In this document: piece by piece, positions 9,215-18,006 of the stretch | Position numbering within the stretch: the first letter of the stretch is position 1 | Layout: every line of letters begins with the position of its first letter | Assembly: GCA_018663635.1 (NCBI GenBank) | Contig: JABJPZ010000160.1 | Span: forward strand, 1 to 42,545 | Source of the DNA: Crocinitomicaceae bacterium | Lineage (GTDB): Bacteria > Bacteroidota > Bacteroidia > Flavobacteriales_D > Parvicellaceae | DNA length: 42,545 nucleotides | Direction: 5' to 3' | Notes under the pieces: generated by a model | Database searches by the model: none | What the model saw: the letters and a program-made list of their open reading frames with translations, nothing else | Told to the model about the DNA's origin: nothing | Position numbers and translations under genes: made by a program

Positions 9215-10276
9215 ATGAAACAAAATCATTCAATCCCGAAAGGATCGTTGATAACACATATGTATCGCTCATTTAATATTGAATTCTTCAGAAGAGCTTA
9301 TATTTTTTTATTACTATCTTTTATTTATCCGTCTTTAATTGATGGAGCTACAATTACGTCTTTGTCTAGTGGTGATTGGAGAGATGCGACTACCTGGGAC
9401 CTAGGTAGAATTCCAGAAAATGGAGATATCATAATAATTGATGCATCACACACGATTACTATCCTTACCAATAATGGTTCGTGCAATGGTGTTCCCGAAA
9501 CGCACTTATATATTAGTGGGACCTTAACATTTTTAAATGGCTCAAAATTAAGGCTAGGTTGTGGGTCATCGGTGACGATTGAAGTTGGGGGGTTGCTTGC
9601 TGGAGGCTCGGGAGGAGGTTCAGGTAAGAAATTATATATATGCGAAAACGAACAATGGAATTCTGGCGACCCTGATGTTCCTGGATATTATGTTTTTGGT
9701 AAACCTCTACCAATAGATCTCATGAACTTTGATGCTGAGGTTCGTGATAAATTAGTCTTATTAGATTGGGTTACAGCTGCGGAGGAAAATAATGATTATT
9801 TCGAAATATTAAGAAGTAAAAATGGACTGAGCTATGAAGTGATTGGGCAGGTTTTTGGTGCAGGAACAACCAACAACACGATGTTCTATGCGTTTGAAGA
9901 TTACAGTCCATTTGAAGGTTTGTCTTACTATAAGCTTCGTCAATCAGATTACGACGGTAAGTCCGAATCGTTTGGCCCTATTGCTGTACAAAATTCCAGT
10001 GAGCCCGTTGGTTCTTGTGTTTTAAGTGTTTATCCTAACCCGTGTATCGGGAATTGTAAAGTTAAATTAAGTAATTGCCCTCAACGAGAAGGACAAGTTA
10101 AACTATTGGTTACGGACGCTTCAGGCCTTTTGATCAATGAAGTCATTGACGTGAGGAAATTCGACGGCTCTTTTGATATACAGATTGATAAATCGAACGA
10201 TTTAAAACCAGGAATTTATTTAATTTCAGTTATAGACGGTGAAGATTATTATTCAGAAAAACTGATTGTCCAATAG
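9215..10276 (+). CDS. Secreted G8-like/T9SS type A cargo protein, tandem paralog B (start may be 9260)
   Basis: Near-colinear with 8055-9047; GGLLAGGSGGGSGKKLYICENEQWNSGDPDVPG almost identical to paralog A; signal peptide fits better from Met at 9260. Confidence 0.8.
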   Translation: MKQNHSIPKGSLITHMYRSFNIEFFRRAYIFLLLSFIYPSLIDGATITSLSSGDWRDATTWDLGRIPENGDIIIIDASHTITILTNNGSCNGVPETHLYISGTLTFLNGSKLRLGCGSSVTIEVGGLLAGGSGGGSGKKLYICENEQWNSGDPDVPGYYVFGKPLPIDLMNFDAEVRDKLVLLDWVTAAEENNDYFEILRSKNGLSYEVIGQVFGAGTTNNTMFYAFEDYSPFEGLSYYKLRQSDYDGKSESFGPIAVQNSSEPVGSCVLSVYPNPCIGNCKVKLSNCPQREGQVKLLVTDASGLLINEVIDVRKFDGSFDIQIDKSNDLKPGIYLISVIDGEDYYSEKLIVQ

Positions 10277-11362
10277 TTACTTTAAGTATCTAAAGTCCTG
10301 GTCTTTTTTCAAGCTTAGTAAAGTTTCATAGATTAATGAAATAACGTGCTCAACATCATTTTTATGAACCGTTTCTACGGTTGTGTGCATGTACCTTAAA
10401 GGTAATGATATCAGGCAACTTGCAACTCCTTCATTAGAATAAGCGAATACGTCTGTGTCTGTTCCTGTAGCTCGAGATGCTGCCAACCTTTGAAATGGAA
10501 TTCTATTTTTTTCAGCGGTTTGAATTACTTGCTTTAATAAATTATTTTGAACTGCTGGTCCGTAGCTCAGTACAGGCCCACTACCCATTTTAAGGTCACC
10601 TTGGGCTATTTTGTTTACCATAGGGGTTTGTGTATCATGGCAAACATCAGTCACAATTGCAACATTAGGCTTGATTCGTTCTGCTACCATTTGAGCTCCA
10701 CGCAGTCCTACTTCCTCCTGAACAGCATTAACGATATAAAGTCCAAACGGTAAAACAACATCGTTTTCTTTCAATAATCGGGCTACTTCTGCTATCATAA
10801 ACCCGCCTATTCTATTATCTAAGGCACGACCAACATATTTGTTTTTATTGAGAATCATGAATTCATCTTCATAAGTAACAACGCACCCGACATGAATTCC
10901 TAACTTTTCAACTTCCAGCTTTGATGAACAGCCACAATCTAGAAATATATTTTTGAGCGTTGGACTTTCTTCTTTTGGCCTCCTGGTGTGAATTGCTGGC
11001 CATCCAAAAACGGCTTTAACTAGCCCTTTTTCTGTGTGTATATTGACTCTTTTAGACGGAGCAATTTGATGGTCAGAACCTCCATTTTTCCTAAGATAGA
11101 TGAATCCGTCTTTCGTAATATAATGAACGAAATAGGAAATTTCATCTGCATGGGCCTCTATAACAACTTTGTAGTTTTTTTTAGGATTTATTACACCAAC
11201 AACCGAACCGTAGGTGTCTACAAAATATTCATCTAGGTAAGGGGAGATATACGATAACCATAATTTTTGGCCTTCTGTTTCAAACCCTGTGGGAGATGGG
11301 TTATTTAAATAGGTTCTTAGAAAGCTTTCTGAATTTTTTGTAATTATTTTCTTTTTGGCCAT
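10277..11362 (-). CDS. M42-family metallopeptidase (glutamyl aminopeptidase/endoglucanase-like)
   Basis: IEAHADEISYFVHYI, YVGRALDNRIGGFM, VQEEVGLRGA, VTDVCHDTQTP, RYMHTTVETVHKND metal-binding and catalytic motifs. Confidence 0.9.
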   Translation of the reverse strand: MAKKKIITKNSESFLRTYLNNPSPTGFETEGQKLWLSYISPYLDEYFVDTYGSVVGVINPKKNYKVVIEAHADEISYFVHYITKDGFIYLRKNGGSDHQIAPSKRVNIHTEKGLVKAVFGWPAIHTRRPKEESPTLKNIFLDCGCSSKLEVEKLGIHVGCVVTYEDEFMILNKNKYVGRALDNRIGGFMIAEVARLLKENDVVLPFGLYIVNAVQEEVGLRGAQMVAERIKPNVAIVTDVCHDTQTPMVNKIAQGDLKMGSGPVLSYGPAVQNNLLKQVIQTAEKNRIPFQRLAASRATGTDTDVFAYSNEGVASCLISLPLRYMHTTVETVHKNDVEHVISLIYETLLSLKKDQDFRYLK

Positions 11363-11424
11363 AAAACTAAAATATTAAAAGGGTATAAATTTTGTACATT
11401 CGTTCCTGCACCAAATTAAGTAAA

Positions 11425-12504
11425 ATGCGAGCAATAATCTCAATTTTTTTTCTGGCGATATTTTGTGGTACTTCTTTAGCTCAAGAAGATGATCTTCAAG
11501 CTAAAAAAGACTCTTTAATTCAGAATGATAGTTTGTTTCAAATTGCGGAGGCGGAAAGACATTACAATCTTGGTGTTTCTTTCATGCAGCAGAATGATAA
11601 TTCTGGTGCAATTGCTGAATTCAATCAGGCCTTATCGATTATGCCGAATTTTGCTGTAGCCAAGTTCAATAGGGGCATGGCTTACTTTTCGATGAATCAA
11701 AATGATAAAGCTAAGGGCGACTTTATCCAGGTTTTGGAAATGGATTCGACTTACCACCAAGCTCATTTTCAAATCGGACTAGTCCAAATGAAAAATAATC
11801 AAATGGAACAGGCGTTTGCCTCTTATTCGGAGGCAATAGCCTTGAATAAAAAGCAAGCAAAATATTTTTATTATCGAGGGATGCTCAGGTTTCAGCAAAA
11901 TGAATTTAAAGAAGCTATTATCGATTATGATCGTGCTATAATGCTGAAAAGAGACTATGCTTATGCCTATAACGATAGAGGCAGTGCGAAGCGGAAATTA
12001 AATAATTTGGAAGGAGCTGTTGCAGATTATGTTTTGGCTGTAAAAAGTAATCCGGGTCTTGCTTTTGCATACAATAATTTAGGTTCTGCCAAAAGGCAAC
12101 AAAAGGATTATGATGGCGCTATTAGTGAGTACAATCAAGCAATTCGATTGAAAAAGGAATATTATGTTGCCTTTAATAACAGAGGAATGGCCAAGTACGC
12201 TAATAAAGATTATGAAGGTGCAGTATCTGATTTTACGGAGGCAATAAAGATTAAAGAAGATTATGCATTTGCGTTAAACAATAGAGCATCAGCAAAAATC
12301 AGACTGGAAAAGTATAAATCTGCTATTATAGATTGTGATGCAGCTATTAAACTTGATCCATCTTATGGTTATGCTTTTTATAACAGGGGTATTGCTAATG
12401 AAATGACGCGTGATTTAGATGCAGCTTGTTCAGATTGGGAAAAGGCCGCAAGCATGGGAATTGAAATTGCTGGAGAATATAAAAGAATAACATGCAATCA
12501 ATAA
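11425..12504 (+). CDS. Secreted TPR-repeat protein
   Basis: Signal peptide MRAIISIFFLAIFCGTSLAQ; multiple 34-aa TPRs (AxxxFNRGMAxxxxxxxxxAxxDFxxA); ORF track start at 11392 is probably too early. Confidence 0.85.
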   Translation: MRAIISIFFLAIFCGTSLAQEDDLQAKKDSLIQNDSLFQIAEAERHYNLGVSFMQQNDNSGAIAEFNQALSIMPNFAVAKFNRGMAYFSMNQNDKAKGDFIQVLEMDSTYHQAHFQIGLVQMKNNQMEQAFASYSEAIALNKKQAKYFYYRGMLRFQQNEFKEAIIDYDRAIMLKRDYAYAYNDRGSAKRKLNNLEGAVADYVLAVKSNPGLAFAYNNLGSAKRQQKDYDGAISEYNQAIRLKKEYYVAFNNRGMAKYANKDYEGAVSDFTEAIKIKEDYAFALNNRASAKIRLEKYKSAIIDCDAAIKLDPSYGYAFYNRGIANEMTRDLDAACSDWEKAASMGIEIAGEYKRITCNQ

Positions 12505-14621
12505 TGGATAGGACAATGAAGAAGATAATTTTGACTTTTCTTATGGCGTGTTTTGTGAATATTAGTTTGTCGCAAAAGAATGGGGATGTGCCGTTTGAAA
12601 AAGAATTTTTCAAAGAAAATAAAGCAGAATTTAAAGAAGCTAAAAAATGGCTTCAAGAGGGATTGGCTCTGGTGGATGTTCCAGATGGATTTTATCCAAA
12701 TTATAAGGCTGCGATACCATTACTTAAAAGAGCATATGCCTTTAATCCCAAGAGTGCGGATTTGTGCTTTAAATTAGGCATCTGCGAAATTAACAGTTCT
12801 TATAAATTTGATGCGCTTCATTTTTTTCAAGAGGCATATCATCTTAAGCCAAATGTGGATCGGATGATACATTATTATATTGGTTTTTCGAAGCAGCTGC
12901 ATTATGCATTTGATGAGGCACTCTATGAGTATAAACTCTATCGGAATGCCTTAAACCCTGCTACAGATGCATCAAAAGTATCGGAGGTAACGAAGCGCAT
13001 TATGGAATGTGAAAGTGGTATTCAGTTGTTAGAAGAACCCGTTCGAGTTTGGATTGATAATCTTGGGTCAGAAATTAACGGAAAATATCCAGAATATGCT
13101 GGCGTCATATCAGCTGACGAATCACTTATTATTTATACCTCAAGAAGAGAAGGTAGTACCGGGGAAGAGGTGGTTAACGGTTCTTATATGGAGGACATTT
13201 ACATCTCTAATAAAGTTGGAGGTAAATGGATGCAGTCTGTAGGGATTTCGGACCGAATAAATACGAAGAATCATGATGCAACTGTCGGGCTCTCCAACGA
13301 TGGACAAATGCTTTTCACCTATTACGATAGCGGTAAAAATCGAGGAGATTTATTTTATTCTACAAAAGAAATTGATGGCTGGTCTAAATTGGAAGATCTG
13401 GGTAAAAACATCAACAATAAAGATACTTGGGAGACAGGTGCCTCAATCAGTTTTGATAAAAAGACATTGTATTTTGTTTCTGATCGAGAAGGAGGAAAAG
13501 GAAAAAGAGATATTTGGAAAAGTAATTGGGATGAAGAAAAATCGAGGTGGGGTGAGGCCACCAATTTAAGTGCAACAATTAATACAGCCTATGATGAAGT
13601 GGGAATATTTGTACATCCCGATGGTAAAACATTTTATTTTTCATCTGGTGGTCATAATTCAATGGGCGGTTTTGATATATTTAAAACGACATTGAATGAT
13701 GATGGTACTTTTGAAACCCCAGAAAATATTGGTTTCCCTGTTAATACACCCGATGACGATGTACATTTTGTAATGGCTGGAAATGGCCGACACGGATACT
13801 ATTCATCTTTTAAAGCAGATGGATATGGTGAAAAAGACATCTATTTAATTACTTTTTTGGGTGAGGAGAAAATTCCATTAATGAATGCCGAAGATAATTT
13901 ATTGGCAATGGTCGCTAAACCTGTTACAGAAAAGGTTGTAATGCCAAAGGTTGAAGTGCAGCAATCAAACCTTGCTATTCTGAAAGGAGTAATCAGAGAT
14001 GAAAAAACACAGAAGCCATTAATGTCCAGTCTGGAGTTAGTTGATAATTCCTTGGGTGTTATCATTCAAACCTTTAAATCTGATCCAGTATCTGGTAGGT
14101 ACTTAGTTTCTCTCCCCTCGGGGAAAAATTATGGAATAGCAGTTAAATCAAATGGTTATCTTTTTCATTCTGAGAATTTTGATTTACCAAAAGCTTCAGG
14201 ATATCGAGAATACGAAAAGAATGTTGACCTAAAGAAAATTGAAGTCGGCAAGGCAATTGTTTTACGAAATATTTTCTTTGATCTAGATAAGTATACTTTG
14301 CGGACAGAATCAAAAACGGAGTTGGAACGATTGAATAAACTATTGATAGAAAATCCGACATTAAAAATAGAGTTGTCGGGACATACCGATACACGTGGCT
14401 CTTCGTCTCATAACAAAACACTTTCTGAAAATAGAGCAAAGGCGGTTGTTGAATACCTTAAAAAGAAAGGTATTTCTGGATCAAGATTAATTTCTGCTGG
14501 ATATGGGGAAGAAAAAACCATAGTTTCTGATGCTGATATAGCCAAAATGATTTCAAAGGAGGATAAGGAAGAAGGACATCAACAGAACCGACGTACGGAG
14601 TTTAAAATACTGAGCAAATAA
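12492..14621 (+). CDS. PorE-like OmpA-family protein (TPR, PD40 beta-propeller, CarboxypepD_reg, OmpA)
   Basis: TPR-like N-terminus; PD40 repeats (ISFDKKTLYFVSDREGGKGKRDIW, HPDGKTFYFSSGGHNSMGGFDIF); LKGVIRDEKTQKPL; IFFDLDKYTLRTES...LSGHTDTRGSSSHNKTLSENRAKAVVEYL. Confidence 0.85.
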   Translation: MQSIMDRTMKKIILTFLMACFVNISLSQKNGDVPFEKEFFKENKAEFKEAKKWLQEGLALVDVPDGFYPNYKAAIPLLKRAYAFNPKSADLCFKLGICEINSSYKFDALHFFQEAYHLKPNVDRMIHYYIGFSKQLHYAFDEALYEYKLYRNALNPATDASKVSEVTKRIMECESGIQLLEEPVRVWIDNLGSEINGKYPEYAGVISADESLIIYTSRREGSTGEEVVNGSYMEDIYISNKVGGKWMQSVGISDRINTKNHDATVGLSNDGQMLFTYYDSGKNRGDLFYSTKEIDGWSKLEDLGKNINNKDTWETGASISFDKKTLYFVSDREGGKGKRDIWKSNWDEEKSRWGEATNLSATINTAYDEVGIFVHPDGKTFYFSSGGHNSMGGFDIFKTTLNDDGTFETPENIGFPVNTPDDDVHFVMAGNGRHGYYSSFKADGYGEKDIYLITFLGEEKIPLMNAEDNLLAMVAKPVTEKVVMPKVEVQQSNLAILKGVIRDEKTQKPLMSSLELVDNSLGVIIQTFKSDPVSGRYLVSLPSGKNYGIAVKSNGYLFHSENFDLPKASGYREYEKNVDLKKIEVGKAIVLRNIFFDLDKYTLRTESKTELERLNKLLIENPTLKIELSGHTDTRGSSSHNKTLSENRAKAVVEYLKKKGISGSRLISAGYGEEKTIVSDADIAKMISKEDKEEGHQQNRRTEFKILSK

Positions 14622-14622
14622 G

Positions 14623-17600
14623 TTATTCTTTCGCAATCCGAATAATTTGCGGGGTTCCGGAAACTTTTGTTTTTAAAATGTAAATCCCAGCACTGTACCT
14701 GCTTAGATTAATTATTGGATTGTCCGACTCTGTAATCATTCTTCCAGCGCAATCATAGATTTCATAAACTGTTCCGATTGGTAAGCCTTGCACATAAAAA
14801 ACCCCAGTTCCTGGATTTGGATACACGCTGATGTTGGGTTTTTCTTTTTCGAAAGTATTTGTAGCGGGTTGATAATTGGTTATGTTAATGTTGTCGACAT
14901 AAAGCCAATTTCCTTTTCTGCCTATATTCCTGAAAATAATTTTCACACTGCTATCACCAATTACACTACTGATATCAATTGTTACTTTTGTCCAGTACGT
15001 AGGCTCGGGAGAGAAGGGTCCTGTAAATAGCCCACTTACGGTTGCTAAATTTGTACCCCCTTCTTGCCATTCATGGTTTACCAATCCACCGCAATTAGAC
15101 GTAGTATAAATGGCTAAGCTGTCTTTCTTGTACCCGCTATTTCTACCATAGGCATAGTCAAATTGCAACCAAACTTCGGATTCATTTGAAGCATCAAAGG
15201 CCGCTGAAAAAAATTCATCAATTGCCAAGAAGTTTTGACTGTAATTGTCTATTGCAATACATGAATCACTTAGTCCGTAGGCACCAAAAGGTGCAAGTTC
15301 CCATCCTTGCAATAGGTCTGGATTGTTGATGACCCACTCAGAATCAATACCAGATTCAAAGTCTTCGTATAAATCTAATGCATTCACTGTAGGATAATCA
15401 ACTGTAATGTGATGTACTTTATCAATGGTGTCACTTCCTGTGGCATTATTTACTATTAGCTGCACATCGTAAGATCCAAGTGTAGGGTACGTTACAGTTG
15501 GATTTTGATCTGTACTTGTTACTGGAATACCTCCTGGAAAACTCCACGACCACAAAGGCCCATGATTGGTGCAATTGTCAAAAAATTGTACAATTTGACC
15601 GGGACAAACGTCATTAAAATCCGATTTAAAATCGGCCACTGGCGGCCCTAACGGCCCCTTTAGAGGAGATTCCCAAATACCTCTGCCGTACGTTCCAGCT
15701 CGAATAGTACTGGTTGCATAATGAATGTTAAGCTCGTTAACGATTACATTGGGAAGGCCATTATCAAAAGTTTGCCAATAAACCAAATTACTGTCCTTGT
15801 AGTAAACGCCGTTATCCGTCCCTATATATATTCCTGCGTAAGAACCTGCTTCATATACGATACAATTAACGGGTATATTTGGTAGGTTGACTGTGATGTT
15901 GTCCCAAGAGGCACCCGCATTATTTGTTACATAAACTTTCTTTCCGTTGGTATAACCAGAAAGTGTTAAAAAAACCACATTTGGATTAGTTGGACTAATT
16001 GAAAATGAAGAAATCCACTGGCCAGAAGGAAGATTTGAATTGCAATTAACCCATGTTGCTCCAGCATCATCTGTTCGCCAAATGTCACTGTAGCTTGAAT
16101 AATACACAACATTTGGGTCTGCTGAAGAAATCTCAATGTACTGTATTTTAGTGCCTGATGGAGATACTTTTTCCCAGTCAAGGCCACCGTCCGTGGTTTT
16201 CCAAACTGCTGAATATCCTGCATATAATATATCTGTATTTACAGGATTAATGACATATGGTGTAACCCATCCACCGTTATCAATTATGCTGTCAGATATG
16301 CCAAAAAAGTTAATTCCTCCGTCTGTCGTTTTATTCATCGAACCATTTTGATAGCAGGTGTACCATATGTTTTGGTCAGAAGGATCAATGATTGCTTCCA
16401 TTCCGTCACCACCTCTAATGTGTTCCCAACCACTAGCTTTTCTCATGAAGGTGCCATTGTCTTGTAGTCCACCAATGATAAGATCTGCATTTTGCTCTGT
16501 TATGCCGATTTTGTAGAATTGAGAGACCTCCAGGCCCTCAGACAAGTCCGACCATGTTGTTCCGCTATTATAAGATTGAAAGATACCACCGTCACTACCA
16601 CAGTAAAGCTTAGACCCAATGTAATCCAGACAGTGAATATCTGCATGCGTATAACCCACTGAAGATGGATGAACCCAATGAGAAATTATGGTGAAGAAAT
16701 CGCCACCATCATTCGATCGCCAAACATTAACTCCACCTACAACAATACGTTCTTTGTTGGAATGACTGCACGCAATAGCAAGATCGTACCAACCCTGTCC
16801 GCCAGAGCTTGTGCCATCTTCTGAGTAACCCAAAAGATTAGTTGTGTCGTACCTAAGATCATAAGTAACCCCACCGTCTATGGAGCGATATACACCTAAT
16901 AGGCCGTTATCTGCAACACTTGAAGCAAGGGCGTAAACATAGTTCGAATCTGCTTCCGTTACTGCTATTGCGATTCTACCAACAACAGCAGTCGTTGGTA
17001 GTCCCGAACTCGCTGTGAAAGAATTTCCACCATCATTAGAATAAAATGAGGAAATACCACTTGCATAAATTGTATTTGGGTTCGCTGGGTTCAGTTCAAT
17101 ATCTCTAATGGCATAGTTGTTTTTTCGTATCCAATTATCACCACCGTCAGTCGTTTTATAAAATCCGTTATTTGTTGCTGCCCATAAAATTTGGTCATTT
17201 GTGGGATGGATTAATAATTTATATACTTTTTTAGCTGAGGTTACCAAGTAGTTCAAGTCTGTTGTAGACCAGGTCAATCCACCATCTAATGATTTAACTA
17301 CGCCAATACTATACGTATCACTTCCATCTCCATCGCCTGTTGCCGCATAGATAAGGTTTGAATTGGAATTACTGATTACAATTGACGAAATCCCCATACA
17401 TATAAAATCATCTGATAACGGCGTCCAGGTAGAGCCTGAATTTAAAGAACGCCATATGCCTCCAGACGGAGAGCCGATGTAAATGGTGTTGGAGTTATTA
17501 GGATCCTCTGTGATACAATTTACACGTCCATTCCCAGGATTCCATCCAGTAGGATTTGTCCAGTTGTTGGGCCCAAGAGATACCCAGTTGCTTGATTTTT

Positions 17601-17886
17601 GTTCAATGGATTGAAATTTTGACTCAAAATTCAATCGCGCCATGTAATTAGCAACAGGCGACGGGCGATTTCCTGTAGGATACACACGTGGCTCCATAAA
17701 ATACTCCCATCTTTTAAATGGTTTATAGCCTAAACCCCTCTCGATTTTTCTATTTCCCCAATGGTCCTCGAAAGATTGTTGGACTGTGTAAAAGTTAACG
17801 TCTGGATCTTGCATTTGCTCTACCCAATTTTGTCCATTAATGTTATTGGTAAAAATAAAAAGCGTGACAATTGCGATAATCTTCAT
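14623..17886 (-). CDS. Secreted BNR/sortilin-like beta-propeller protein with PKD domain, choice-of-anchor-type domain and T9SS CTD
   Basis: Repeated SxDGGxTW modules; PVADFKSDFNDVCPGQIVQFFDNC PKD; VYPNPGTGVFYVQG...LSRYSAGIYILK CTD. Confidence 0.85.
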   Translation of the reverse strand: MKIIAIVTLFIFTNNINGQNWVEQMQDPDVNFYTVQQSFEDHWGNRKIERGLGYKPFKRWEYFMEPRVYPTGNRPSPVANYMARLNFESKFQSIEQKSSNWVSLGPNNWTNPTGWNPGNGRVNCITEDPNNSNTIYIGSPSGGIWRSLNSGSTWTPLSDDFICMGISSIVISNSNSNLIYAATGDGDGSDTYSIGVVKSLDGGLTWSTTDLNYLVTSAKKVYKLLIHPTNDQILWAATNNGFYKTTDGGDNWIRKNNYAIRDIELNPANPNTIYASGISSFYSNDGGNSFTASSGLPTTAVVGRIAIAVTEADSNYVYALASSVADNGLLGVYRSIDGGVTYDLRYDTTNLLGYSEDGTSSGGQGWYDLAIACSHSNKERIVVGGVNVWRSNDGGDFFTIISHWVHPSSVGYTHADIHCLDYIGSKLYCGSDGGIFQSYNSGTTWSDLSEGLEVSQFYKIGITEQNADLIIGGLQDNGTFMRKASGWEHIRGGDGMEAIIDPSDQNIWYTCYQNGSMNKTTDGGINFFGISDSIIDNGGWVTPYVINPVNTDILYAGYSAVWKTTDGGLDWEKVSPSGTKIQYIEISSADPNVVYYSSYSDIWRTDDAGATWVNCNSNLPSGQWISSFSISPTNPNVVFLTLSGYTNGKKVYVTNNAGASWDNITVNLPNIPVNCIVYEAGSYAGIYIGTDNGVYYKDSNLVYWQTFDNGLPNVIVNELNIHYATSTIRAGTYGRGIWESPLKGPLGPPVADFKSDFNDVCPGQIVQFFDNCTNHGPLWSWSFPGGIPVTSTDQNPTVTYPTLGSYDVQLIVNNATGSDTIDKVHHITVDYPTVNALDLYEDFESGIDSEWVINNPDLLQGWELAPFGAYGLSDSCIAIDNYSQNFLAIDEFFSAAFDASNESEVWLQFDYAYGRNSGYKKDSLAIYTTSNCGGLVNHEWQEGGTNLATVSGLFTGPFSPEPTYWTKVTIDISSVIGDSSVKIIFRNIGRKGNWLYVDNINITNYQPATNTFEKEKPNISVYPNPGTGVFYVQGLPIGTVYEIYDCAGRMITESDNPIINLSRYSAGIYILKTKVSGTPQIIRIAKE

Positions 17887-18006
17887 TCAGCGTATGATTT
17901 CGAACAAATTTAGCATCTAGCTCACTAACATCCAATTAGGAATCGAATCAATATTGGGATGCTATGTAACGAACAGATGGCCATTGGTTATAAATAAAAA
18001 CAACTC

